Assembly (NCBI GenBank): GCA_009917545.1 | Contig: QZDW01000010.1 | Location: 62,001 to 126,000 of the forward strand | Source: a bacterium 1XD42-76 | GTDB lineage: Bacteria; Bacillota; Clostridia; Lachnospirales; Lachnospiraceae | Direction of reading: 5' to 3' | DNA length: 64,000 nt | In this document: piece by piece, positions 8,107-17,667 of the stretch | Layout: each line of letters starts with the position of its first letter | Position numbering within the stretch: position 1 is the first letter of the stretch | Translations under genes and position numbers: made by a program | Notes under the pieces: model-generated | The model's database searches: none | What the model was told of the DNA's origin: nothing | Seen by the model: only the letters and a program-made list of their open reading frames with translations

Positions 8107-8887
8107 AACCTTGGCGCAGCGGGAGTTTATCGCCAGGCAGAAACGCCGTCAAAAGGCAGTCTGCTTTTATCGTCTCCTGCTTCTGCTTATTCTTCTGGTG
8201 TTCTGGGAGGCCTGTGCCCGAATGGACATCATTAATGATTTCATTTTCAGTTCTCCCTTCCGGGTCGTCAGGTGTTTTTACGATATGCTGGTGGACAAAA
8301 GTATTTTCATACACATAGGCATCACACTCCTTGAGACCCTGGTGAGTTTTGGGCTTGTGGTTGTGATCGGAATTATCGGAGCCGTACTTCTGTGGTCCAG
8401 CAAAAGCCTTTCCGAGGTTCTCGATCCTTACCTGGTTGTGCTCAACAGCCTGCCGAAATCGGCTCTGGCGCCGATTCTCATCGTATGGCTGGGAAATAAT
8501 GTGCGCACAATTATTGTGGCCGCCGTCTCTGTGGCGGTATTCGGTTCGATTCTGACACTGCACAATGGATTTCAGAGTATGGATCCCGATCAGGTAAAGC
8601 TGATTTATTCTCTGGGCGGGACACAGAGGGATGTGCTCTTAAAAGTTCTGCTGCCTGGTTCCGTACCGCTCATCATAAGTAATATGAAGGTCAATATCGG
8701 CCTGTGCCTGGTAGGCGTCATCATCGGGGAATTTCTGGCCGCACAGGCAGGGCTGGGGTATCTGATTATTTATGGCTCGCAGGTGTTTAAAATGGATCTG
8801 GTGGTGATGTCAATCGTAATCCTTTGCGCGCTGTCCGCATTCCTCTATCAAGGGATCGCGGCAGTAGAGGGGAAGGTGGGAAAGTAG
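8093..8887 (+). CDS. NitT/TauT-type ABC transporter permease
   Basis: This 264-aa inner-membrane permease pairs with the preceding ATPase. It has about six hydrophobic segments and the BPD_transp_1 signature region (SLGGTQRDVLLKVLLPGSVPL, close to the consensus EAA loop) that contacts the ATPase. SsuC/TauC-like features include LVVLNSLPKSALAPILIVWLG. The ATG at 8093 follows GGGGG by 6 nt and begins MKQSETLAQ; longer upstream frames run through the ATPase repeat tail and are rejected. The 14-nt overlap with the ATPase gene implies coupling. Imported solute unknown; the group includes aliphatic sulfonates, nitrate and thiamine precursors. Confidence 0.92.
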   Translation: MKQSETLAQREFIARQKRRQKAVCFYRLLLLLILLVFWEACARMDIINDFIFSSPFRVVRCFYDMLVDKSIFIHIGITLLETLVSFGLVVVIGIIGAVLLWSSKSLSEVLDPYLVVLNSLPKSALAPILIVWLGNNVRTIIVAAVSVAVFGSILTLHNGFQSMDPDQVKLIYSLGGTQRDVLLKVLLPGSVPLIISNMKVNIGLCLVGVIIGEFLAAQAGLGYLIIYGSQVFKMDLVVMSIVILCALSAFLYQGIAAVEGKVGK

Positions 8888-9273
8888 GATGTTTTGGAGC
8901 CGTTCGATTTATCCGGTGACAGATGGCTGATATATGGGCCACATTCTATGCAGGGTTCAGGGAGCGTTTGAAACAGACGAGAAATCATCTGTTAAATAAG
9001 CGCTCCCTGCTGCTTTGGAAGCGCCGGAAATGATATTGCGGCGTATACGGATGAATTGTTACGGGCAGTGGAATGCCTCCTATAGGGCAGGAGGGGGCTT
9101 CCAGATTTGCTTATGTCTGGAACAGATGGGAATTGATGGCGTTTTTGCCAGATTTTATGATATGTTTTGTCTTATTATACGGTAAATCCGGGAGATTTCG
9201 ACCGGACTTTTGTGGGAAATATGTGGTATTTGTGGCATTTTTATGGCGAAATAAAAACACTGAGATTATCATA
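8888..9273. other. Intergenic region with several stem-loops
   Basis: No convincing gene is present: a 77-codon frame at 9073-9306 has no ribosome-binding site and runs through a promoter. A long stem pairs 8958-8966 with 9001-9009, with an inner 6-bp stem (8972-8977 with 8988-8993). Further on, 9069-9104 folds into an imperfect hairpin. Its 3' arm is shared with a second perfect 7-bp hairpin, ttccaga/tctggaa, at about 9098-9121. The first may end the transporter transcript, although no T run follows. Confidence 0.5.
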
Positions 9274-9303
9274 TTGACAAATACAGGAAACAGGGTATAT
9301 ACT
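9274..9303 (+). promoter_or_regulatory. Sigma-A promoter of the Ig-like surface protein gene
   Basis: TTGACA at 9274-9279 and TATACT at 9298-9303 are 18 nt apart. The gene has a strong AAGGAGG site just before its ATG, so high expression is likely. Confidence 0.8.
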
Positions 9304-9370
9304 TAGTCTGTATGAGCGGCGGAGATTTTCGTATGCTAGAGATCCGCAACAAAAAAGGAGGAAGATAACA

Positions 9371-11455
9371 ATGAAATTCAAGAAATTTGCTGCTGTGGCC
9401 TTGTCGGTGGCCCTTGCTACCGCAAGTATGCCGATTAGCGGTCTGGCAGCAGGAAATGACCCGTTTAAGGGTCTGTTGACCATGAAGGTATCCCCGGATA
9501 AGGCCGAGGTGATGCTTGGTGGAACAACGGAGTTGAAGGCAACATTGGCAACGGATGCTAATGCTGTTGAAAGTGATTCTAATGCAGCATATGCAAGCGC
9601 TTCCAATGCAAAGATTAACTGGGGTTCTGATTCTGGCAATGTTACGGTAGATGCGAATGGTGTTGTTACTGCTGTTAAGTATGAGATGGGTGGAAGTAAC
9701 TCCGCAACGGTTACAGCAACATTATCTACATCGGAGTCTGTTTCTGGTGAAGCAGTTGTAACGATTGCGGATCCTGTTCTGACAGTAGATTCTGCTTTGG
9801 AAGTTTCTCCTGAGAAAGGGGCGACGATTAGGCCTGAGCTTACCAAAGTAGCGGCAGGTGTGAAAGCAGATTACAGCTATGAGTCAGACAATAAGAGCGT
9901 TGCTGTCAGCACCACTGGTGAAGTAACAGCAAAAGATGCCAAGAATGGCGACAAAGCTGTAGTTACTGTCACGGCAAAGTACAATAATGCAACAATTGCT
10001 GAGGCAAAGGTAAATGTAACTGTAAAGGATACAACGCCGGTTGAGAATACGCTTGAATGGGCGAAGATCGAGAATCTGTTCCCTGTCAGAGCTTATGTGA
10101 ACAGCGAAGTGGAAGGCGATAATTTTGCGTTCATTCCGTTCGTATCCAGCTATGACGGTGGATTTGAAGTAGTGAGCAGCAATCCTGATGTTGCTGTTGC
10201 AGAACTTCTTTCCGAAGAAGCCGAGGATGAGACCGGAGCATTTTATGTTGTAGTTGAGGCTAAGTCTGTAGGTGAGGCAGAAGTAACAGTATCCCATAAG
10301 GATGGCGCAGTTGCACCTATCACAGGCTCTGTAGTCGTTAAAGATGCAGCAGCAGATGTACCGGTTGAGATTGAGTCCCAGAAGCCTATCGTAGGTGGAA
10401 TTGATGCTGAAACGACGGCTGCAAAATGGACGGCAGATATCGCAGCAGAAAATCCGGATCTTACAGCTGAGGAATTAGTGGCTCTTGAAGTGAAACTGAC
10501 AGAGATGCTGAATAATGTAAATGAAAATGCAGCAATGAGCTCTGAAGCAGCAGTTCCGGTATTCCCTGATAATGTAGCAGAAATCCTTAAGAAAGAATTA
10601 AATCTTAAGCCAGGTGAGAAGGCTGAGATAACGTTGGTACAGCAGCCGGAGGGTAAAGTTGGTTTTGCGTATTCCTTAGATCCTAATACTGGTGAATGGC
10701 ATACCTATATTACTCAGATGAATTTTGATGTGAAGCCGGTTGTAGTTGTTACCGACGAGCATGGAGTTGTTGGCAGTGGTCATGTAGAGGGAATTGATTT
10801 CGGTAGTGGAGTAAGCTTTATTCTTCCTGTTCCGGATTCCTCTTACGCTGAGTTTGCCTCAAAGGGCTATGCTGGAATTAAGCATGAGCACAATGCAATC
10901 ACTTCACCGTGGGCTGACTTTGAAGGTAGTGAAGGTGGAAGATATGTAACAGTAAAAACAAAGAGTTTCAGTATCTTTACTGTAAATTATGATGCTGAGG
11001 GGCGTCCGAGCAACGGAAGCGGTTGGGTAAAACCAGCAGGCAGCGGTTCTGGTTCCAGTTCAGGTTCCAGCACGAACAATAACATGAACAATGCCAAGGG
11101 TGGTAAGTCCGGCCAGTGGCAGCAGAATGAGAAGGGCTGGTGGTTCCGTTATACAGACGGCACGTACCCGTCCAACGAGTGGGTTGAGCTTGAGTGGCAG
11201 AATTCTAAGAACTGGTACTTCTTTGATGCAGAAGGTTATCTGGTAACAGGCTGGAAGCAGGATGGTGCTACATGGTATTATCTGCATCCGGTCGCTGATG
11301 GAACACAGGGACATATGTACACTGGTTGGAATCAGATCAATGGTCAGTGGTACTACTTCAGCACAGTGGCAGGTGGCCCATTAGGTGCCATGCTGTCCAA
11401 CACAACAACACCGGATGGCTATCAGGTTGGCGCCGACGGTGCCTGGATTCAGTAA
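9371..11455 (+). CDS. Secreted Ig-like (BIG2) surface protein with choline-binding-type repeats
   Basis: This 694-aa protein starts with a signal peptide (cleavage near GLAAG-ND, residue ~28). At least two Ig-like BIG2 modules follow, with the typical TLKATLATDA...VTVDANGVVTAVK and VSTTGEVTAKDAKNGDKAVVTVTAKY patterns; a third Ig-like stretch lies around residues 235-330. The middle ~200 residues are acidic and unassigned. After a Gly/Ser linker (GSGSSSGSS) the C terminus has aromatic repeats of the choline-binding/glucan-binding type (GWWFRYTDG, NWYFFDAEGYLVTGW, TWYYLH, QWYYF). These anchor proteins non-covalently to the wall. An abundant surface or adhesion protein is likely; the ligand is unknown. 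Promoter and AAGGAGG are both strong. Confidence 0.9.
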   Translation: MKFKKFAAVALSVALATASMPISGLAAGNDPFKGLLTMKVSPDKAEVMLGGTTELKATLATDANAVESDSNAAYASASNAKINWGSDSGNVTVDANGVVTAVKYEMGGSNSATVTATLSTSESVSGEAVVTIADPVLTVDSALEVSPEKGATIRPELTKVAAGVKADYSYESDNKSVAVSTTGEVTAKDAKNGDKAVVTVTAKYNNATIAEAKVNVTVKDTTPVENTLEWAKIENLFPVRAYVNSEVEGDNFAFIPFVSSYDGGFEVVSSNPDVAVAELLSEEAEDETGAFYVVVEAKSVGEAEVTVSHKDGAVAPITGSVVVKDAAADVPVEIESQKPIVGGIDAETTAAKWTADIAAENPDLTAEELVALEVKLTEMLNNVNENAAMSSEAAVPVFPDNVAEILKKELNLKPGEKAEITLVQQPEGKVGFAYSLDPNTGEWHTYITQMNFDVKPVVVVTDEHGVVGSGHVEGIDFGSGVSFILPVPDSSYAEFASKGYAGIKHEHNAITSPWADFEGSEGGRYVTVKTKSFSIFTVNYDAEGRPSNGSGWVKPAGSGSGSSSGSSTNNNMNNAKGGKSGQWQQNEKGWWFRYTDGTYPSNEWVELEWQNSKNWYFFDAEGYLVTGWKQDGATWYYLHPVADGTQGHMYTGWNQINGQWYYFSTVAGGPLGAMLSNTTTPDGYQVGADGAWIQ

Positions 11456-11538
11456 GCTAAGCTCATACGGCAAAGCATACGAAGCAAAATGCCTTTAATG
11501 AGACCGCAGTGAAGGTTTCGATTTAAGCAGTAAAGCTG

Positions 11539-11570
11539 GGCGGCAGATGATTCTTCTCATCTGCCGCCTT
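11539..11570 (+). terminator. Terminator after the surface protein gene
   Basis: A perfect 12-bp stem pairs 11539-11550 with 11557-11568 around a 6-nt loop. Only two Ts follow, so termination strength is uncertain. Confidence 0.6.
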
Positions 11571-11933
11571 CCATACAAAAAGCAGGAGAAAATATACTGT
11601 TTTTGCGATTATTTATTCTTCGTTCATAGCAGGCATGTCATTAGCTGTTAAATATTTCTTAGTCCAAGTCAGCTCCAAATCCGAACCGAAAATTGAATAT
11701 TGCAGTGCTGCAATTATTTTTCACAACCATTTTCTTTTCTGATATGCTATAAATATAGGATATGAGGACTATTTCTGTATCTATAATGGATGTTTTTGTA
11801 GGATACCTTATAGATTTTTTGGATCCCATTGAGTATAATAGAAATGAAAAGAGATACGTGTATTATGATTTATTTGTATATGTTAAAGTGATGACAAATA
11901 TTTGAAAAAGATAAAATACAGACTATCTTCATC
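11571..11933. other. AT-rich non-coding stretch
   Basis: No gene is seen. A TATAAT lies near 11834-11839 without a clear -35 and is followed by AGAAATGA, as at the amidase promoter (1827-1840). It may be the relic promoter of the decayed Rpn gene that begins to be recognisable at about 11934. Confidence 0.4.
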
Positions 11934-12379
11934 TGTCTGTCGGATATGTTTGACAGGGGATGCCATCAATATGTTTGGAAATATCTGTAAAGAGTATTAG
12001 TTTTTTTCTCGGGGAGGGGACGGCAAAGCTCTTTTTGAACGCTAAGGGAGATATCGGGGAAATAAAAGAAGAACAAAAGGCATTCCCTGACTATGTAACA
12101 GGAAAGCCTTCGGAGGATGAATATGTACAGAAACTTGAAGAGGCAGCCTGCAAGGCAAAGAAGAATCGGAAATGGGGGCATGAATATATGGCGTTACTGA
12201 TGAGAGATCAGGAAAATATTGAAAGAGGCAGGGAAGAAGGCCGGGAAGAAGGATTACATACCCTGATCTCCACATTGAGAGAATTGGATATTCCAGAGGA
12301 TGTTATTCTGAAGAAGATTCAGGAGAAGTGCCGTGTGACGTTAGAGGACGCGTATGAATATTTAAGGAAAGTATTATAA
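11934..12379 (+). pseudogene. Decayed Rpn-family (PD-(D/E)XK) nuclease, C-terminal half only
   Basis: The sequence aligns with the second half of the intact gene at 13101. IFICLSD begins near 11936, then frame changes and stops occur around 11970-12010. The frame from about 12000 to 12379 is intact to the end (KAFPDYVTGKPSEDEYVQKLEEA, then RGREEGREEGLHTLISTL). The N-terminal half with the nuclease residues is absent. An ATG at 11960 opens a 139-codon frame, but its first codons are out of register with the family. Confidence 0.85.
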
Positions 12380-12466
12380 ATTCTGTTTATAATATTGCAG
12401 AGGATAAAGGGAAGTGGCGTCAGCATTTCGCAGATAGTGGGACTCTGATACAGCGGAAAGAGCACT

Positions 12467-12911
12467 TTGGGACAGTTTAGAATGATATCAGCCGCAAAAG
12501 TAAAAAGGAACGGAATGGAATCAGGATTTCCGGACTTGGACATTTCCTACCAGAATAAGGACATTATCTCCAAACTATTCGGGGATCGAATGAAGGGAAA
12601 GCCATTATCCTTATTTGGTCTGGAAAGCCGTTTAAAAGTAATTGATACAAAGCCAACAAACCTACCAGTGGTATGGGCAAAAGAATTGAGAATGAATAGT
12701 CTGTTCGAGCTTGAGGACGGTAGTATAGCTATTATCGACTACGAAAGTGATTATAAGGAAACAAGGAAGAAGGACGTAAAGAGGGAGTTTATACCCTGAT
12801 CTTCACTTAGAGGGAGTTAAATATTCCAGAGGATGTTATTTTGAAGAAGCTGCAAGAGGAATACCATATGACGTTAGAAGGCGCATATGAGTGTTTGAAG
12901 AAATTACTATA
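12467..12911 (+). pseudogene. Chimeric relic: unknown-family N terminus fused to an Rpn C terminus
   Basis: An open frame at 12467-12799 begins with a segment unlike the Rpn neighbours (DISYQNKDIISKLFGDRMKGK, FELEDGSIAIIDYESDYKE). It resembles a conserved hypothetical family I have seen in Lachnospiraceae, here cut short. From about 12775, in another frame, the DNA encodes the Rpn tail (EGRKEGVYTLIFT, stop, RELNIPEDVILKKLQEEYHMTLEGAYECLKKLL) up to a TAA at 12911. The join falls in the agga/gaag-rich segment that encodes the Glu/Gly/Arg repeat, suggesting recombination there. It is probably not functional. Confidence 0.75.
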
Positions 12912-13100
12912 ATTTCTGTAATTAATGAAGTAGCAGAACGCTATGTTTAAGAAAATATTGGGAATAACATAGGCTGGAAAGAACTCTCTTTTTGTCAGAA
13001 ATGATGGCAGGCGGCTTCTAATAAAAGAAGCTAATATCTTTACGTAACAGAGAAAGAGCCATTGACAGTTGATATTTTCCATTAAGGCAGAGGATGAGAA

Positions 13101-13937
13101 ATGAAAGAAAGAAAACCGCCTGATATAAACTGGGAAGAGCTGGGGATATCGAATGATTTTCTGTTTGGGAAGGTCATGAGGGATCCGGAATTATGCCAGG
13201 AACTTTTACAGAGGATATTTCCGGATATGGAGATTGCCCACATAGAATACCCGGAACTGCAAAAGGAAATCAAACCGGATGCAGATGCCCGGAGCGTGCG
13301 TCTGGATGTATATATAAATGATGAAAAGGGGACTGTATACGACATTGAGATGCAGACAATCAGTGGGAGGGAGCTGCCGAAGAGGAGCCGGTATTACCAG
13401 TGTATGATTGATTTGCAGCTATTGGATAAAGGACAGCCATACAGTAAGCTAAATAAAAGCTTTATCATATTCATCTGTTTGTCAGATCTGTTTGGCCGTG
13501 GGCGTCACAGATACACATTTGAAAATATCTGTAAAGAAGAACCGACACTTTTTCTTGGGGATGGAACGGCAAAGATTTTTTTGAACGCAGAAGGAGAGCT
13601 TGAGGATGTAAAAGAGGAACTGAAGGCATTTCTGGACTATGTAGCAGGAAAGCCTTCAGAGGATGAATACGTACAGAAGCTGGAAAAAGCAGTCCGTCAG
13701 GCAAAGGAGAACCGGAAATGGAGGCATGAATATATGACATTGCTGATGAGAGATCAGGAAAATATTGAAAGGGGCAGGGAAGAAGGAAGGGAAGAAGGCA
13801 GGGAAGAAGGGATCTACACCATGATTTCCACCTTGTGTGAGTTAAATATTCCGGAAGAAGTTATTTTAAAGAAGCTGCAGGAGAAGTACCATATGACATT
13901 AGAAGGTGCATATGGGTATTTAAAGAAAGCATTATAA
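13101..13937 (+). CDS. Rpn-family PD-(D/E)XK nuclease / transposase-like protein, intact
   Basis: This 278-aa protein is a full-length member of the Rpn (recombination-promoting nuclease, PDDEXK_2) family. Its N terminus is typical (NDFLFGKVMRDPELCQELL). The nuclease core RLDVYINDEKGTVYDIEMQ gives the D-x(n)-ExQ arrangement. Then come GRELPKRSRYYQCMID and KSFIIFICLSDLFG. The C terminus has a charged repeat (RGREEGREEGREEG) and a conserved small tail. Family members cut DNA and promote recombination. The start at 13101 fits the family; GAGG sits upstream. It is the only intact copy next to two decayed ones. Confidence 0.88.
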   Translation: MKERKPPDINWEELGISNDFLFGKVMRDPELCQELLQRIFPDMEIAHIEYPELQKEIKPDADARSVRLDVYINDEKGTVYDIEMQTISGRELPKRSRYYQCMIDLQLLDKGQPYSKLNKSFIIFICLSDLFGRGRHRYTFENICKEEPTLFLGDGTAKIFLNAEGELEDVKEELKAFLDYVAGKPSEDEYVQKLEKAVRQAKENRKWRHEYMTLLMRDQENIERGREEGREEGREEGIYTMISTLCELNIPEEVILKKLQEKYHMTLEGAYGYLKKAL

Positions 13938-14099
13938 TTCCTTGTTCCCGAAATGTATGAGAGACAGAAGAGGGCTGATAGGAAAGGCTTAAAGAAGGCT
14001 GATAGGAAGGCGACAAAGGAAGAAAGGGGACAACTGGAAAGCGTCAAAGGGCATTTCTGGAGATCCCGGTCTGAACGATTCCGCTCTGGGGAGGAGAAG

Positions 14100-15368
14100 A
14101 TGAGAACTAAAGTACAAAAGCACCGGACGGTACTGGTCCTGATGACAGCACTGATACTTACCATAACGGTTCCGCTGGGAAATGCTGGTATGTTTAAAGC
14201 TCTGGCGGCCGGACAAAATGGCAAACACCATATTGTAATGAACGGTCAGGGAAGCCAGCCAGACCAATCGAAAGAAGTGAACAAAAGAAGCAGCTTTTAT
14301 GGGGAGGGAGAAGGCGCTGGGGAGAAAGCCGGCAAATACGATGGCATACTGGCAGATGAAGAATACTGCCGTCAGAATCGCATTTATCCCAAAGAGACCG
14401 CGGATCCTGGTGAGATCAGTCTTGTCTTTGCCGGAGATATTTTGTTTGACGACAGCTATGCGATCATGGCAAGTATGAAGCAGAGAAAAGCAGGCATTGA
14501 CGGTACGATATCAGCGGATCTTCTGGAGGAGATGCGCGGTGCGGATATTTTTATGGTAAATAATGAATTTCCTTATACGAACCGGGGAACGCCGTTACCG
14601 AGAAAGACGTTTACCTTTCGTGCCAGACCGGAAAACGCGTCCATGCTGCTTGACATGGGGGCAGATATCGTCTCTTTAGCCAATAACCACGCTTATGATT
14701 ATGGGGAAGTTTCCCTTACCGACTCCATTGATACCTTAAATGGAATCGGTATGCCATTTGTGGGCGCAGGGAGAAATCTGCAGGAGGCAGCTGCGCCGGT
14801 ATATTTTATTGCCAATGACACGAAGATTGCATTTATTTCCGCCACCCAGATTGAGCGCATGGCCAATCCTCAAACGAAGGGCGCGACAGATCATTCGGCT
14901 GGTGTTTTCCGCTGCCGTGAGATAGAAGGACTTCTGCAGGCAGTCAGGGAAGCAAGAGCTGTCAGCGACTATGTGATTGTATACATTCATTGGGGAACAG
15001 AAAGCACAGATGTACTTGATTCATGGCAGCTCACACAGGCGCCGCAGATCGCGGCCTCAGGGGCGGATCTGATTATCGGGGCGCATCCACATGTGCTGCA
15101 GCCGGTTGCCTTTGAGGGAGAAGTACCGGTGATTTACAGCCTGGGAAATTTCCTTTTTAATTCTAAAATGAGGGATAGTTGCCTTGTGAAGGTTGTCCTT
15201 GGTGGGGAAGGCATAAAAAGTATCCAATTTATCCCGGCAAAGCAGGCTTCTTGCAAGGTTAGTATGGCGTCCGGAACAGAAAAGGAGCGGATTCTGGCAT
15301 ATATGAGGAGAATTTCCCCAACCGTAACGATTGATGAAAACGGATTCATTGAAAAAGGAGGCAGATAG
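14100..15368 (+). CDS. CapA-family metallophosphatase-like protein, exported
   Basis: The ATG at 14100 follows GGGGAGGAG and yields 422 aa with an N-terminal hydrophobic signal or anchor (VLVLMTALILTITV). The rest is a PGA_cap (CapA) domain with a metallophosphatase fold. It shows LVFAGDILFDD, MVNNEFPYTNRG, ADIVSLANNHAYDYG, YIHWGTE and GAHPHVLQPV, which carry the metal-ligand Asp, Asn and His residues. CapA proteins are linked to poly-gamma-glutamate capsules, but no pgs/cap synthase genes adjoin, so its role is open. The stop overlaps the start of helD by one base. An in-frame extension back to 13953 lacks a ribosome-binding site. Confidence 0.9.
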   Translation: MRTKVQKHRTVLVLMTALILTITVPLGNAGMFKALAAGQNGKHHIVMNGQGSQPDQSKEVNKRSSFYGEGEGAGEKAGKYDGILADEEYCRQNRIYPKETADPGEISLVFAGDILFDDSYAIMASMKQRKAGIDGTISADLLEEMRGADIFMVNNEFPYTNRGTPLPRKTFTFRARPENASMLLDMGADIVSLANNHAYDYGEVSLTDSIDTLNGIGMPFVGAGRNLQEAAAPVYFIANDTKIAFISATQIERMANPQTKGATDHSAGVFRCREIEGLLQAVREARAVSDYVIVYIHWGTESTDVLDSWQLTQAPQIAASGADLIIGAHPHVLQPVAFEGEVPVIYSLGNFLFNSKMRDSCLVKVVLGGEGIKSIQFIPAKQASCKVSMASGTEKERILAYMRRISPTVTIDENGFIEKGGR

Positions 15369-17524
15369 TGACAGACGAGCAGAAGCATTTTGAGGAGTGC
15401 CGGGATATCATTAACCAGAATATTTCCTATTTCCAGGCAAGGGCAGAAAAAGGCAGGAAAGAAACCGAATCGCTGTTTGCCGCGGTTGCCGCCGGGAATG
15501 TGGAATTGTATAATCAACTGATTGTCAGCCAGGATATCCAGGAGCACCAGGAGCGGCAGCTCAGAAAGAATCAGGCCGCATGGATTAAGCCCTATTTTGG
15601 GCGCATCGACTATCAGGAGAAGGAGACAGGTCAGTTGGAACAGCTGTACATAGGGAAGAATGGCATTTCCAAAGACAGGACCGACGTGCTTATTGTGGAC
15701 TGGCGGGCCCCTGTGGCAGCCCTGTATTATGAGAATGAACTGGGGGCTGGAAGCTATGATGTGCCGGAGGCAGGGAAAATCGACGTGGATCTCTGTCTGA
15801 AACGGACGTTTGATGTGGACAACGGTCGGCTGCTTGGATATTATGATAACGACACAGCAGCCACGGATGAGCTTTTGGTGAAATATCTGTCCCAGAATAA
15901 GGACGTGGTTTTAGGAGATATCATTTCGACCATTCAGAAGGAGCAGAATGAGATCATCCGGCGTTCCCCTTTTGGAAACATCATTGTTCAGGGAGTGGCG
16001 GGAAGTGGAAAGACAACGGTTGCCATGCACCGGATTTCCTATATTCTCTACAACTATGAGCAGCGGTTCTCTCCAGAGGAATTCTGTATTATCGGTAACA
16101 ACGATATGCTGTTAAATTATATCACCAGCGGCCTTCCTGAGCTGGATGTATATCATGTAGGGCGAAAGCGTATGGATACATTTTTCCGGGATCTGCTGGG
16201 AAAGGAGTGGAAAAAGAAATACCGGCTTGGCGGTCATTTTGAGTCGGAGGCTTACAAAAGCAGAATGGATTTCATAACCGGATTGGATCGTTATCTGTCC
16301 AGGATCCGGGAGCATTTACTAAAGGACATCCAGGTTGCAGATTCTGCTCTGGGTGTCATCCTGTCCTCTGACAGTATCGGGAGAACGGTGATGGAAAATC
16401 CGGACGCTTCCGTGGCAAAGCTGTTCCAGCTCCTGAACCAGAGGATCAAAACAAGGATTCATTTTCTTATGTCTGAGGACAGTGCAGAGAGATGTAAAGA
16501 GAAAACAGCAGAATATAAAGGATATTTTCAGTTAAATGTCAAACATAAAAATATTGCGGGCATGTATCTGGAATTCCTGGAAGAGTACGGTGAAAATCGT
16601 GGTATTCCGGTGGAACAGACGGTTTCCAATGTAAAAAACGGACTTTTTGACGTCTATGATCTGGCAGCCCTTGTGCTGATACAAAAGCGGATGGTGGAAA
16701 AGGCGTTTCATGATGAGTACAGCCAGATTATCATAGATGAAGCCCAGGACTTTGGACCTTCCGTGTACTATGTGCTGAAACAGGTATTGTTTCAGTGTTG
16801 GTTTACTATCATGGGTGATGTGTCGCAGAATATCTATTATCACACAGGTATGAATGACTGGAATGACCTGACAGAGATGGTTTTCGACCCGGAACGGACA
16901 GGCTTCCATATTCTTGCCAAAAGCTATCGGAATACCATCGAGATTTCGGAGGTGGCGGGCAGAGTGCTGGAAGCGGCCTCATTTGGGCGTTATAAGATCC
17001 AGCCTGTCATCCGTCATGGCATGCCGGTGGCATATTACCATCTCACAGAGGAAGAGATGGCCGTAAAAGCAGCGGAGGTGATTGCTCAGATCCGGGGCAG
17101 AGGATATGATACGATTGCGGTGATCTGCCGCAGCCAGGAGGAGGCCTCACGGGTGCAAGAGAAGCTCAGACAATTTCCCGGGATTTTTGAGGAAAGCAGT
17201 CAGGGGGCAGGCGCCGGGAAGGAAGCCGGGGAGGACCCGCAGACAGAGAAAACGGACAGGACAGCCAAGGATGACATTACGCCGGATCATTTCACCCAGG
17301 GAGTGATGGTACTGCCCATTCATCTGACAAAGGGACTGGAATTTGACAGTGTCCTTTTATGGAATCCGGATCAGTATGCCTATCCGGACCAGGAGGGCGA
17401 CGCGAAGCTTCTTTATGTGGCGATCACACGTGCTCTGCATGAGCTGCATATTCTGTGCTGCGGAGCGTTGACAGGACTGCTGAAAGGACAGCTGGTTACA
17501 GGGAAAACGCCGGAAGGAAAGTGA
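15368..17524 (+). CDS. helD: HelD-like superfamily 1 helicase (RNA polymerase recycling factor)
   Basis: This 718-aa protein starts at a GTG that overlaps the capA stop; AGGAGG lies just upstream. An N-terminal coiled-coil arm (residues 1-90, NISYFQARAEKGRKETE) is typical of HelD. The UvrD-like motor follows, with Walker A GVAGSGKTT near 211, DEAQD near 455, GDVSQNIY, and motifs HLTKGLEF and LYVAITRAL near the end. HelD removes stalled or post-termination RNA polymerase from DNA using ATP. A low-complexity insertion (residues ~617-640) is present. The only doubt is the distinction from other UvrD/Rep relatives. Confidence 0.9.
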   Translation: MTDEQKHFEECRDIINQNISYFQARAEKGRKETESLFAAVAAGNVELYNQLIVSQDIQEHQERQLRKNQAAWIKPYFGRIDYQEKETGQLEQLYIGKNGISKDRTDVLIVDWRAPVAALYYENELGAGSYDVPEAGKIDVDLCLKRTFDVDNGRLLGYYDNDTAATDELLVKYLSQNKDVVLGDIISTIQKEQNEIIRRSPFGNIIVQGVAGSGKTTVAMHRISYILYNYEQRFSPEEFCIIGNNDMLLNYITSGLPELDVYHVGRKRMDTFFRDLLGKEWKKKYRLGGHFESEAYKSRMDFITGLDRYLSRIREHLLKDIQVADSALGVILSSDSIGRTVMENPDASVAKLFQLLNQRIKTRIHFLMSEDSAERCKEKTAEYKGYFQLNVKHKNIAGMYLEFLEEYGENRGIPVEQTVSNVKNGLFDVYDLAALVLIQKRMVEKAFHDEYSQIIIDEAQDFGPSVYYVLKQVLFQCWFTIMGDVSQNIYYHTGMNDWNDLTEMVFDPERTGFHILAKSYRNTIEISEVAGRVLEAASFGRYKIQPVIRHGMPVAYYHLTEEEMAVKAAEVIAQIRGRGYDTIAVICRSQEEASRVQEKLRQFPGIFEESSQGAGAGKEAGEDPQTEKTDRTAKDDITPDHFTQGVMVLPIHLTKGLEFDSVLLWNPDQYAYPDQEGDAKLLYVAITRALHELHILCCGALTGLLKGQLVTGKTPEGK

Positions 17525-17570
17525 TAGACGCCTGTATGTTCGTCCGTTGCATTTTCTGACGTATTTGTTA

Positions 17571-17599
17571 TTTACAGATTTTTCTCTATATGTTATAAT
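17571..17599 (+). promoter_or_regulatory. Sigma-A promoter with extended -10 for the SEC-C gene
   Basis: TTTACA at 17571-17576, a 17-nt spacer, TATAAT at 17594-17599 and the TG dinucleotide at 17591-17592 make a near-ideal promoter. Confidence 0.85.
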
Positions 17600-17667
17600 C
17601 TCGACAGAGATTATACGAGCTTAGGTAACGCCCGTTCAATAAAAGAGAAAAAGGATGGTTTTTTAAT

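Noticed and set aside
7598-8563. 321-codon minus-strand open frame
   Set aside because: It is the reverse of the ATPase repeat tail and permease; Gln/Pro/His-rich low complexity mirrors the acidic repeats.
9073-9306. 77-codon plus-strand frame before the surface-protein gene
   Set aside because: No ribosome-binding site, hairpins in its 5' part, and a strong promoter inside its end.
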